From assembly GCA_016648135.1 (NCBI GenBank), contig JADDOH010001549.1, positions 1-64,000 on the forward strand: DNA of 64,000 nucleotides, in the 5' to 3' direction. This DNA comes from Agrypnia vestita (Eukaryota > Arthropoda > Insecta > Trichoptera > Phryganeidae). The translations under genes and the position numbers were made by a program. This document shows positions 34,301 to 46,300 of the stretch, piece by piece. The notes below the pieces were generated by a model, which saw only the letters and a program-made list of their open reading frames with translations, did not search any database and was not told where the DNA came from. The stretch's first letter is position 1; the number at the start of each line of letters is the position of its first letter.

Positions 34301-37300
34301 CTCCGCGCGGGTCAAAGTCACCGGCGCGGGCGATACCGTACCGGTGCAGCGTCTAGACGGGTCATTTTGCCCTTCTATCTAAGATTCCTCTCGATCGGAG
34401 AGATGTATATACATGAAAGTTATATCAATTTGGGCGCTTGGCACATCCGCATATGAATTTAATTATGACTAATGTGTCAGCGCCCGCAAATCGCCTCTAA
34501 AAGGTCGATTCCTGTCTCTCGATGTATCTCCCTTAAAACTAATCGGATTGTTTATTTTATAGTGAATCCTGACAGGAAATGACATGCCGAATCCAACGGT
34601 ATACGACATGCCAGGTTTTGTGCATTTAAAAAAAATCATCTTACGAATTTTTTCGTAATACGGCACGGTCATCCCGCCACAGGACGCCTGCGTCTGGTCC
34701 ATAAACCAGTTTCACCTTATTGGATGCTGCGTGCGGTGTGCGCACGCTGGACCGATCACCTATTTGGGGGGCTTCCTCTCAATCTATCGCGCAGTTCGAA
34801 AAAACTGGCAAAAAAATGTATTTTTAATGTTATATTTAATCTGCGAAATCGCCGTCATCTTCCAAAATGAGATGCGTGTCTCGCGGATTTCCTGAATGCA
34901 CAAACCTCTTTATCTCCCGTCAGTATTCATCATTAATAAGACCGCCAAAACCCAGTCACTTTATTTTTCAAAAAACACAAACAATACAAATACAAGAAAT
35001 ACTTAAAACTAACCAAAACATACATAAAATTGTCCTACAAGCTATTGGGGCCCCAAAAGATATTGAATTATACACCGTTACAATAAATACACAAAATTAT
35101 CAAGATATAAAACATAGCAACGATTAAGTATACAATATTGACATAACAGTAAAAAAGCAGAGATAATCATGAAATATGGAATGACATCTTACACAAATTC
35201 CAGACAGTGTACACATATATGTATAGGATAACAAGGACATTCAGTAATTAATAAAAAATATTTTTCTATCAAAATGTTCACCTTTATAATATTTATTTGA
35301 ATCGAAAAAATGTCAAAAAGGTCTCATATTGCAGCATTAATTGTCGCATAGCGGGAGATCCTCCGCGTGTTCGCAGTCTGTAAAAGTGAAAGCTTGGGCC
35401 TGCCGCCGCCAGGGTCGCATAATCGCCTCGGCGCCTGTGTTTCGGTGAGGCCGCGGGTTTTGCTACCTGTAGTGAGCCTTCATTGACATTATTTTGTGTT
35501 CTCTGTCTGGAATTTCGCAGGCATAATTTTGAAGTGTCGCGGGACCATATCCCATGCGGAACAGTATAGAAGATTTCACTTTTGTACGACTAAGATCAAA
35601 AATATGAACACCACAAGGTGCTTTATTTTAATCTATACCTATAAAACTCAATGTCTATCTGTCTGTATGTCTGTTCTCTATACAAATCTACACCGTTTGT
35701 CCAATTAAAATTTTATATGATAATGCTTTAGAACCCGGGGATAAAAATTATATGATAATGCTTTAGGACCCGGGTAACATAGGTGACATTTCCCCCTACT
35801 CTTTTACCCCTTCCCTCCTCCTGATATATTTTCGATGCAAATCTATACAGTTTTCATTGAAAATATATACAAATCGGACTCAAAATTTGGAAACTTATTC
35901 TTTAAGACTCGGCGGGTAACATTGGCGACATTTTCCCCCTATTCTTTTACCCCTTCCCTCCTCCTGATATATTCTCGATGTAAAATTTGCAAACTTATTC
36001 TTTAAGACTCGGCGGGTAACATTGGCGACATTTCTCCCCTATTCTTTTATCCCTTCCTTCTAACTGTCGGCCTGATATTTCTAAGTCTGAAAAAAGATAA
36101 TGCATCAATCATGTTGAAGACGGTCATAAAAGTAATGGCAGTCCCTGTGCATATATTTTTTCAAAAACTGTAAGCTATCAAATTTAGCTTTTTCAATATT
36201 TTTAGGTTCATTGTAAAGATTTGCAAGATTTTTGTTAATAACGCGAAGCCTTTGCGGTAACAATTGCCACTCGTGTGGCTGACGCTATTTATAAAAAATA
36301 TTGTCCATTTTTGTATAGCAGTCCTCTAATGTCAGTAACTACAGGATCTCCAGTTCTTTTGCCTGGTCTTATCGAATCCAATCGACGTATCTTTTCATAA
36401 TTTAAAAAAAATGCAAAATCTAAGTGGTTAATTATATACGGCTTGCTTGGACGAGCTTGTGCCATTATATAATCATTCGGGGAGTAAATAGGTGATTTAA
36501 ACAGACGTTCTAATGTGGAATGGACACTGTCCACTTGCATCATTGTGTGTCCCTTTTCAAGGATGATTTGTTCTGTTTGAATTGATTCATTCTCTTTCGT
36601 GAGATTTAGCAGAGCAGAGGATAATATCTTTTTTCAATTCTGGTAGGAATATCCATCCGAAATGTATTTTTGATTAATTTTTGTATTTAATAAATCGACT
36701 AGAAAAGTTGTGAATTCATTAGCAGTCACTCCGCCGTCACCTTCATGCCACACGTATAAATGTACTTCCTTATCATTGTTTATTTACAGGGTATAATTAT
36801 AAATTTGGAGTTTTTGTTTATATTAGGTCCTTACGTATGAAATTGGCGTTTTGCCGTACTGGCAAATTTGATCTCAAATATCTTCTCTTTGGTTAGGAAT
36901 TCCAAATCCAAATTTATACAGCTATTTACTCATGTATTTGTGTTTTGAAAATTATAATTCATTTGTTTTTTCCTCAATTGTTTTTTTCTTTGCGTCACTC
37001 AGTTTACAAAATGAAAAACTTGAAATATCGCGTTATTTACGAGTACGAGTTCCACCGTGGCACCAGTGCTGCAGAAACGGCTCGAAGGATTAATGATGTG
37101 TATGGCGACAGTGCCGCAAAAGAAAACACAGTGCGTTTTTGGTTCCAACGTTTTCGTTCTGGAAATTTCGACCTGCAGAACAACCCCCGTGGACGGCCGG
37201 AGACCAAAGTTGATAATGAAGAATTGAAGGCTATTGTGGAAGCGGATCCATCGCAAACCACATCCGAGTTAGCTGCAGGCTGCGGTGTTAGTGATAAAAC

Positions 37301-40300
37301 TGTTTTGATCCTTTTGAAGCAAATTGGTAAGGTGAAAAAGCTTGAAAAGTGGGTACCTCACGAATTGAGTGAAGCAAATCAACAAACGCGCGTTGACTGC
37401 TGCGTTGCATTACTCAACCGGCACAATAATGAAGGGATTTTTAATCGAATCATTACCTGTGATGAAAAGTGGATCCTGTACTATAATCGGAAGCGCTCAT
37501 CGCAATGGCTGAACCCTGCCGAACCAGCCAAACCATGCCCCAAGCGAAAATTGACTCCAAAAAAGTTACTTGTGAGCGTTTGGTGGACTAGTGCTGGTGT
37601 CGTTCACTACAGCTTTTTTAAATCTGGCCAGACGATTACGGCAGATGTCTATTGTCAGCAAATGCAAACCATGATGGAAAAGCTAGCTGCTAAACAACCG
37701 AGGCTGGTTAATCGCTCTAGGCCACTGCTGCTTCATGATAACGCTAGACCACACACTGCACAACAGACGGCTACCAAATTAGAGGAGCTTCAATTGGAAT
37801 GTCTAAGACATCCACCGTACTCTCCGGACCTTGCCCCAACAGATTACCATTTTTTTCGAAATTTGGATAACTTCTTGCAAAGGAAAAAATTCAACTCCGA
37901 TGGGGCAGTCCAAACCGCCTTCAAAGATTTTATTGATTCCCGTCCGAATGGTTTTTTTAGTAAAGGGATCGATGAACTACCTGTGAGATGGCAAAAGTGC
38001 ATAGATAGCAATGGTACATACTTTGATTAAATAAATATATTATAATAAAAAAAAATCAGCTTTATGTTCCTCCCATACTAAACGCCAATTTCATATGTAA
38101 GGACCTAATAGTATTGAACAGATACTTATAGTTTAGGTAATAGTAAAATGCTCTGTACGTTCATAGTCACTACTAACACATCAGAGGAACACATTGATTG
38201 AGCGTTTTCTTTAACAAGATAAGCTTCTTATTTTTTCTGGATGTGATGTTCAAATTCTTCTGGTGTTAAGTTGCCTTCCTTAAAAACAGTACATGTGTCA
38301 CACTTATCTTTTATAGGTTTAAATATGGATATTTTCTCATTTTTTAATACTGAGCTGAAGAGTTTACGCTGTGTTGCTACTTTATTACTCATAGAGCACC
38401 ATTTTTCATATTCTTTAAACATGTGAGTTTTGCTTCTGAATGTATCCTCTAATACACTCTGCTTGAACTGCATCTGCAATAGTGGCTGGGTACTTTTGGC
38501 AATAAATCCAACCATTCCTTCACTTTATTTGATTTCATTATATTCACAGATATTATTAATTTTTTATAAGATTTTGCCGCCGAATTTTCATTTAATGCTG
38601 GCTTTTTGTTTATCCGTTTCACCCATTGAGACAGGTTACGTTATTCAAGTCTATTGTATTTAAAAAAAAATTTTAGATACTCTAACAAGTTTATTCTTGT
38701 CATGAGGTAGAAAGCAATCAAATCCCATATGTTTTGTAAGCTGTTGGGACGTAGATATTTTGCGCTTTCTCATAATCGTCCAAATATGTACAAGATTTTT
38801 TATGCAAGCCTTTTTAGCATCCCACATTTCTAATATTAAAAAATTTTCTCCATTTGCTCTTCGTTTATTGTTGCACAGAGAAAAGTTCGAGGTGATTTTG
38901 CTTCACATGCATTGTGACTACAGAGTTTAGTCTTCTTAGTCTTTTTTGATTTAGTAACAAAACTGACATGCTGCTTATGATCTTGACTTTTCTCCATTTT
39001 TCTTCCCATGTATAGTTACCCTTTTACTAAAGAGTTAAAAAAGATCAAAGGATCTTTATTAAAGGTTCAACCTTTCTTTTTATCAAAAATATCCATATCA
39101 AAGTCCTCATAAGATTCATTTACATTATGATCAAACTAAATCAATTCACCTGTTTGATCATCCAATATAAAATTAGAAGTAAAATTATCTGTACGTGTGT
39201 CAATAGGATTTACTTTATTTTGATTTTGATATATTGATTTTGTCTAAAATATAATTATCTGCGTTATCATTTTTCTAGCTAACTGTTGCTGACGCTTATT
39301 CTGTTTCGATATTAGGCAGTGGTAAATCGGGAGACAAAGTATCACTTTGCATTGGGCTTCATTCAACAGTAGTAAGACTGGGCTGAATTAGAGATGATAT
39401 TGTAGTGTTCACATTACTTAATTCAGAAAAATTAAAAAACAAGATATTATCACTTTCCATTAGGCTATACGAGTAACAACAGCAGTAAGTCTGGACTGAG
39501 TTGGTGGTAACAGTGTAGTGTCCAAATTAGTTGAACATGCCTCTGAAAAATTTGAAGAATAGGAATCATCATCTATACAAATTTAAACTGTTTGACTGAT
39601 CTGACTCAAATTTTGCATACCTATTCTTTAGGGGCCGGTGGGTAACATAGGTGACATTTTCCCCTGGATATCCCATCCATCCCAGCGTAGATTAAATGGA
39701 AACATTGTTTTGAGAGACTTTTCAAAACAATGGAACCTTTGTGTCCCACCAAAAACTTATTTTTAACTAAATGCTTAACCTGGGCAATGCCGGATATGAA
39801 CAGCTAGTATATAATATTTCTTTTGGTCGTTTAAATAAAATAAAATAAAAATATTTTTTCTATTGACTAAATAATATTACATAATTAAAATATAAAACTA
39901 GTGGAGTTATGAGTATGCAGAATTGCGAAATTGTAAACATCTTAAATCACAAAATTTTGGGAATCCCTGTCAATGGTGTATTTATTTTGACACAAACGGA
40001 AGCGCTCTGCGAATCAATTTTTTTAATGTATTTGGACTTATTTAATTGTTTATTCTCTTATTTTATGCTCAATATTATATTTTCGTGCCATATAACTATG
40101 TGTGATTATGTTAATAAATTTAAGTCATGCGTAAATTTTGCATTAATATTATTACGTGACAAATCAACGGCCTGTTTTAAAGTTCTTAAATTTTTAGGGT
40201 TCGTAATTATTTTCTTATTTTATTTATTCAATATTGCATTTTATTGTGTTGTGTTTAATGTTGTATTGTGCGATTACGCATATTTTTTTTCGAATTTGTA

Positions 40301-43300
40301 GTCCTGTGTTTATAATTATTTTCTGATTTTTTTGCGGAGATTATCGGAGTTTTTTAATCTGGGTCTTTTTTATAGTAATCTAAAGTCTACTGTTTTCATG
40401 TATAAAAATATTCTTTTCAGGTTGCAAGTATTATTTTAAGTGGTCGTGGAATGATTGATAATATCACCCTTGCGTCTAGTGAGCACATGGCTCATTTCTT
40501 CGCGGCAGCCAATTGGTTTGTTAAGAATCAAGATCCAGAAACCGGAGGCTGGGCTATTCCTGTCCGGAGAAGACTCGCTTCAGGATTTGCTGAGTTAAAA
40601 CCGGGATGGTGAGTGAATTAAGTTTCTGAATAATTTGAAAAACTTAACAAACAGCAATAGACACAAACTTATGAGTATTTTGAGTTATGAGCAATTTTCT
40701 TTCAAATAATTTGACTCGACATGCCAGTATTCTTATCATTCTTGTTTTTTATGCATGGACTGCCACACACGAAAATTCTCATGTGCTTTCTTGAAAGACC
40801 ATCTCACCATCTTGATGTGTACTAATGCGAGCGGTTATTTGAAAGTTAAGCTCTTGCTTGTGTATCATTCTGAGAATCCACACGAACCTTCAAGAAACAG
40901 AAGAGCCAGTTAAATTATATGTGGAAGTCCAACAGTAATGCTTGGATCACTCTTATTTTGTTTGTTAAGTGGATCAACTATTTGTTCGTTGAGTGGAGCA
41001 CGATACACAAAAGCTGTTGAATGAACAAGACCTGAGGCTGATCACCGAATAAATTTGGCCCTATTTCACAAGCAACATAATGTTACTACATTGCTGAGAG
41101 CTCATCTGTGGATGAGGTGAAAAAGGCTGAAAAATCTGTCATCTTCAAATGAGATTAAGGAGATCTATAAAATTTGAGAAACACTGCAAGGTTTTGTAGA
41201 AAAGCACCACCCTAATAAGGCTTATGGCACTTCCCTTTATATTTTCGATTTATTTATATATGTATATTTGAAACTTGAAAGCACTAAGAAATTTAATAGA
41301 TACAGTAAAACTCTCTCAATATGTTTGTCAAGGGACCAGCAAATAAAAGTTGTTAGGCGTGAAACATATTGACAGTGATTTCAGTATTTTCATATATTAT
41401 TTACACTTTCTAATTTTGTGTTTTAATTAAATTTTCGTTTATATTTTTAAAAATTAAGTAAATATATACATTTGTAAAATATTACCTATTTGGATAGTAC
41501 CTGAGAGTCAGAAAACAATAAAAACCACCAAAAGAATACAAATTTAAGCACTGTTATAAAAATATTTTATTAATAACCATACAAAAAGGAAACCATAAAA
41601 TAACTTATGTATGTATGTCACTACCTATGTGCAAACCTTAATTTTAAAAGAAATTATATAAGTTATCTAAATTACTATAGCAAAAAATTTACCTTTCTTA
41701 AACTAAAATTATTAAAAGAAAAATCAATCAGAATTTAAATATAAATCAGTGTATATGGACAAAACGAAAACCTCGCGAATACGAAAAAAATACGAAAAAC
41801 TACCTGTAACTTTACCTAGCTTGGTTCAGAAACATTTGTTAAAAAGAACCATTTTTAAATAGTATTTTGCTTGACTTCATTTTACAAATTTATCCCTTTT
41901 GATGATTTCTACATAATTTAGGTGTACAATCAACATATCACCTTGAGCAAAGTCCAAAGGATTGTAATTGCAGGGCGAACTTAACACAATACATTAATAA
42001 CATTCTTTTGTGATTAATTAATGATTGATGATTAACTTGGATAATTCATGATTGATGGTTAACTTGGTTGACAGCTCTGTATCGCCCGGTCTATAAAAAT
42101 CCTTTTTGAACACTTAATAAAGTTTTGTTGTTATATATAAAGTGATAGTATAGTGTAGATTTTTAAGCTCTTCAAGACAGATTGTTTATCTGGCGAAAAA
42201 TTCCTTGTTTTCAACATCGTGAGTCATCAATGTTGTTTGAATGACAGCTCTGTGTCGCTCCATCTATAAAAATCCATTTGGACAGCTTATAAAGTGTTGT
42301 TGCTATAAGTAAAATGACAGTTTATTGTTGATTTTTAAGCTCTACAAGACAGATTGTTTATCTGGCGAAAATTCCTTAATTTGAAAATCAAATATTTCTT
42401 AATTTAAATAAAAATGTCATATCAAAATAGAAACTCCTCACAAATGTCAAACCCTCACGACTTTCTAGAGGAAGCTCGAGCGGAAATCGGCAATCTAATT
42501 AAAGTGACACAAGACCCGACCAAAAAATTTAGTAAAGATCAACAAAATTCAATTATCCCACGCACGCATACAATAATGGCCTTAATAAGCCACCTGGCCA
42601 TTCAACTAGCCGATGCAAAGGGGAAAATAAAAGCACTTAGCCAGCTCAAACAACCACAAATTAGTTATGTGGAAACAGCAAAATTTAAAGACGTAAAATA
42701 TTGGTGAAAATGAAACAAAATATTACAGCAGTGCCGAAGAGGCTCCTGGAATTGTAAATTATCAGGTGCGCCTGCTAATACAATTGTGTATTCTCAGAAA
42801 TGGATTTTTCGGTCAATTAAGAATGTTTGCATAGTTAAGAATGAAAATAAAACAATAAACAACAAACAATAAAACAAAATTAGTATTACCAATGCGGCTC
42901 TGCAAGTGCTATCTATTGCAAGCCAGCTATTGATGTTGATATTTAGGATTAAGTTTTATTGTCTCGCCTTTTCAAATAATACTGTTTTTGTCAAACAGTT
43001 AATTTTATGGCTCTGCAAGAATCATCTATTGTGAGCTGTCCATTTTGTGATTTTTTCGGCGGCTAGAACTTTTGTGATGCCACCAAAACCACTTAATTCT
43101 TATTGCGCCCATTTTTCATTTTTAGAAAAGTTGAACAAAATTTTGTCTTCCGAAAAACATATTATGAAGATTTTTTGTATGGATAAATTGAGTTCGGCCA
43201 TAAATATTTTCACTACTTAGGCGAGAAACGAAAATAAGCGGGAAACGTATTAAGCCTAAAAAAATATGGGATTTGTATGGGAGTTTTTCGGGACCGCAGA

Positions 43301-46300
43301 ATTTAAACTTATTTAGCGGGGAAACTTATTAAAAGTGAATTTATTAAGCGAGTTTCACTGTATTTACCATTTTATTGATATCTAGGTACTCGGCAATGGG
43401 CCAGGGTCATGCAATATCCTTGCTAGCGAGGGCCGCCCACCGTTCTGGTAATTCTAAGTTTCTCCACGCTGCTCTGCAGGCCTTGCGGCCCTTCCGGCTC
43501 CCTGCCTGGCAAGGAGGAGTGCTAACCACATTCTTAGGGAAGTATGTTTGGTAAGTGTTATTAAAATTTGTTCTACAATTTTATCTTTCCTCATCTTACA
43601 TTCATATTTATAAACTTTATATATATATATATATAATATCATATTTTTTTAAAATCATATTTAAGGAAAAAAATTCGCATGACTTTGATGCACTGAACAT
43701 TCATTTGAAAGAATTCATTATTAATTTTTGCAAAAATCATTATCATCATTGTCGTCCTCTACGTTGTTTTTTTTGCTATCATCCATGAGAGTGTATCCAT
43801 GTATATCTTGAACATTAATTTGAGAGTATTTGTTATTGACTCTTGCAAAAATAACCATCATCATTTTTTTTGGTTATTTGCTATCATCCTCGAGGATAGA
43901 ATGCCCAATATAGATGCTTTGAATGTACTTTCAGAAGTATGCATTATTTATTCTCCCAAATATTATATACATGTATCTCATCATCATCATTTTCTTTATT
44001 TCTTTGAAATCATCCTCGAAGAAAGAACGCCGCTCGATATTGATGCAATAAACGTTCATTCTGTAATATTCTTTGCAAATATTATCATCATTAGCGTCTT
44101 CTTCTGCTTCTTTTTTTTTAATCAATGTAGAAAATTGAACACTGTTAAGCATTGGGTTACAAAACATTTGTTGAGTGGAGTACGATACACAAGAGTTATT
44201 GGAAGAACAAGGCCAGGACAAGAATGGAAATTTGACAATATTTATTATTTACAGGGGCAAATATCATCATCATCATCGACGGTTTCTTCTAAGTTTTATT
44301 TGCAATTAAACTCGATGATAGAACACCCATTGATATTGTTATAAGGAAAGTTTTATCGCTTCTCGGCCTGTTGGCTAAGATCAAAGTGTATAAGGAAAGT
44401 TTCTTCGGTATATTTCGCTTCTTATCATTTATAGATTGTCCCACAATATTGCCATTTGTAACGATCCATCAAACAAAATTCGAAATATGTTAGTGTAAAT
44501 ATCGTTATCATCACTGTCTTCTATTTATTTAAAAATGTTCTCAGGTTTTCACGGCCGTTCAGAATCTTCTGTGTATAGTTTTCTCGGACATTCTCCCGCA
44601 TATATGTGACCTCTCTGGCCGACGTTTCGGATCCCATTGCAGGGTCCATCATCAGAGCTAATGTCATAAGCCCATATTTTATTTAATGCATCTCAATAAC
44701 TGACAGATATGATTTTATCAAAAGTAGGTATGCATTTTTTATGTACGCATTGTCACAGGTTCGCCGGGGTCCTCCCATCCTTATGAGGGATGAAGATCCA
44801 CCGCGGTCCGCTGCTCACCGACCAGCTCAGGGTAGGTCACAGGTTCGTTCGCTGAAGGTCTGCGGTTTAGTATAGGGAGTTCAAGCAATATAATTAAACA
44901 CCATGATTCCAAGTTTGGATCTAGTATAATTTATTTACACCCATATTATTTAGCAAGGTGAATGTTAACATCTCAAAGTCTTAATAATTTATTAAAAGAA
45001 GTGAACAAAATATGACCATTTTATAATGCTAGCAATTAGCAAGTAGGGAAACAAGACTTTAAAGTGTAGCACTCATAGCTTCACTGCTCTTAAGAGAATA
45101 AAAATAAAGTACATAATAGTTTAGGATGCAAAAAATTTACAACCAGGAAAATTTCAAGTCATGAGGTTGCAATATGAGAGTTCTGAGTATTCCTTAAGCG
45201 AAAAAAATAAATAAAATAAAATAAATATCTTATAATGCTAGTAATGGTGAACAATAGCAAGGTTTATAAAAAAAAAATACAACCAGGTAAGTTTTGAGTA
45301 GTGTGGTTGCAATATGAAAATTTTGATTATTCTTTAAGAGAGATAAAATAATACAAATAAAAATCAACATTTTGTAATTCTAAGAATGGTGAACAAGAGA
45401 AAGGTTTTAAATGGTGATGTTGTTATATGAAAATTTTGATTATTCTTTAAGAGAAATAAAATAATAAAGTAAAAATAAAACAAAATTTTTATAATGCTGA
45501 GGATTGTGAACAATAGAAAGGTTTTATATAAAAAAATTACAACCAGGAAAGTTTTAAGTGGTGATGTTGCAATATGAAAATTTTGATTATTCTTTAAGAG
45601 AAATAAAAATAAAATAAACATTTTATAATTCTAAGAATGGTGAACAAGAGAAAGGTTTTAAATGGTGATGTTGTAATGCGACTGTTTTGATCATTTCTTT
45701 AAGACAGAAAAATAATAGAATAAACCCTTTCCTTTTAAAAGAAAACATGATAGATTCTAAGAGAGAAGAGGATGAAAGGTTTCCAATTGTAAGTTCGCAT
45801 TATAAAATTTGAGCGATGCTTAATTATCAACTTGTCTAGCTGAGGTTAAGAACAAATAAAACTGAATGTTGGTTTATAACATTTTGTGAAAATGATTAAT
45901 TCTAAAATGATGAAATTAAATGTTTCCCATTATAAATTTTAAGCGTTGCTTAATTATTAATTATCCAGCCGAGAATAAAGAACAAGGCAATTAAATTCGT
46001 AGACAAGAGGTAGGTAGGCATGTGAAGTTAATCCAATATTAATTTAAACGATGGGTAGTTTTATGCTCGAATCCAACATCATGCCGATGTGTCGAGTTTT
46101 TAGACGAATTTCAGGGCTCCAGGGCATCTTCCAGCCAGAGCAAGCACGGTAGAAACGCAAATTTAGTTAGACAAGATGGCGCCATAACGTTTTAGATAAT
46201 GGAGGGCTTTTACTTCTTATTTTGAGGTGTCCATTCGCCGGTGCCTGGCCTCCTGGGATAGCATCTTGAAGTATGAATGAGGGGGTCCTCGTCGATCATA

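Larger units (their letters stand above)
41303..43360. mobile_element. TA-flanked pogo-like element (2.06 kb), no intact transposase
   Basis: The ends CAGTAAAACTCTCTCAATA and (reverse complement of the right end) CAGTGAAACTCGCTTAATAA are alike. Both are flanked by TA (41301-41302, 43361-43362). This end structure fits the pogo/Tigger branch of Tc1/mariner, also seen at 56307-57120 and 63848. The element holds tandem monomers and a small ORF (next entries). Those may be a nested insertion. Assignment rests on ends only. Confidence 0.6.

Noticed and set aside
36945..37010. Upstream Met of the mariner transposase
   Set aside because: It would add 22 hydrophobic residues not typical of the family; the Met at 37011 gives the normal 339-aa protein.
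39909..40301. 130-codon hydrophobic open frame in Glce intron 4
   Set aside because: Very AT-rich codons, Phe/Ile/Leu/Cys-rich product without motifs, and no splice or promoter context. It looks like a chance frame.
43799..44344. 181-codon open frame
   Set aside because: It runs across the degenerate ATCATCATT tandem repeats to just short of the U2 fragment; the product is repeat-driven and unlike any protein.
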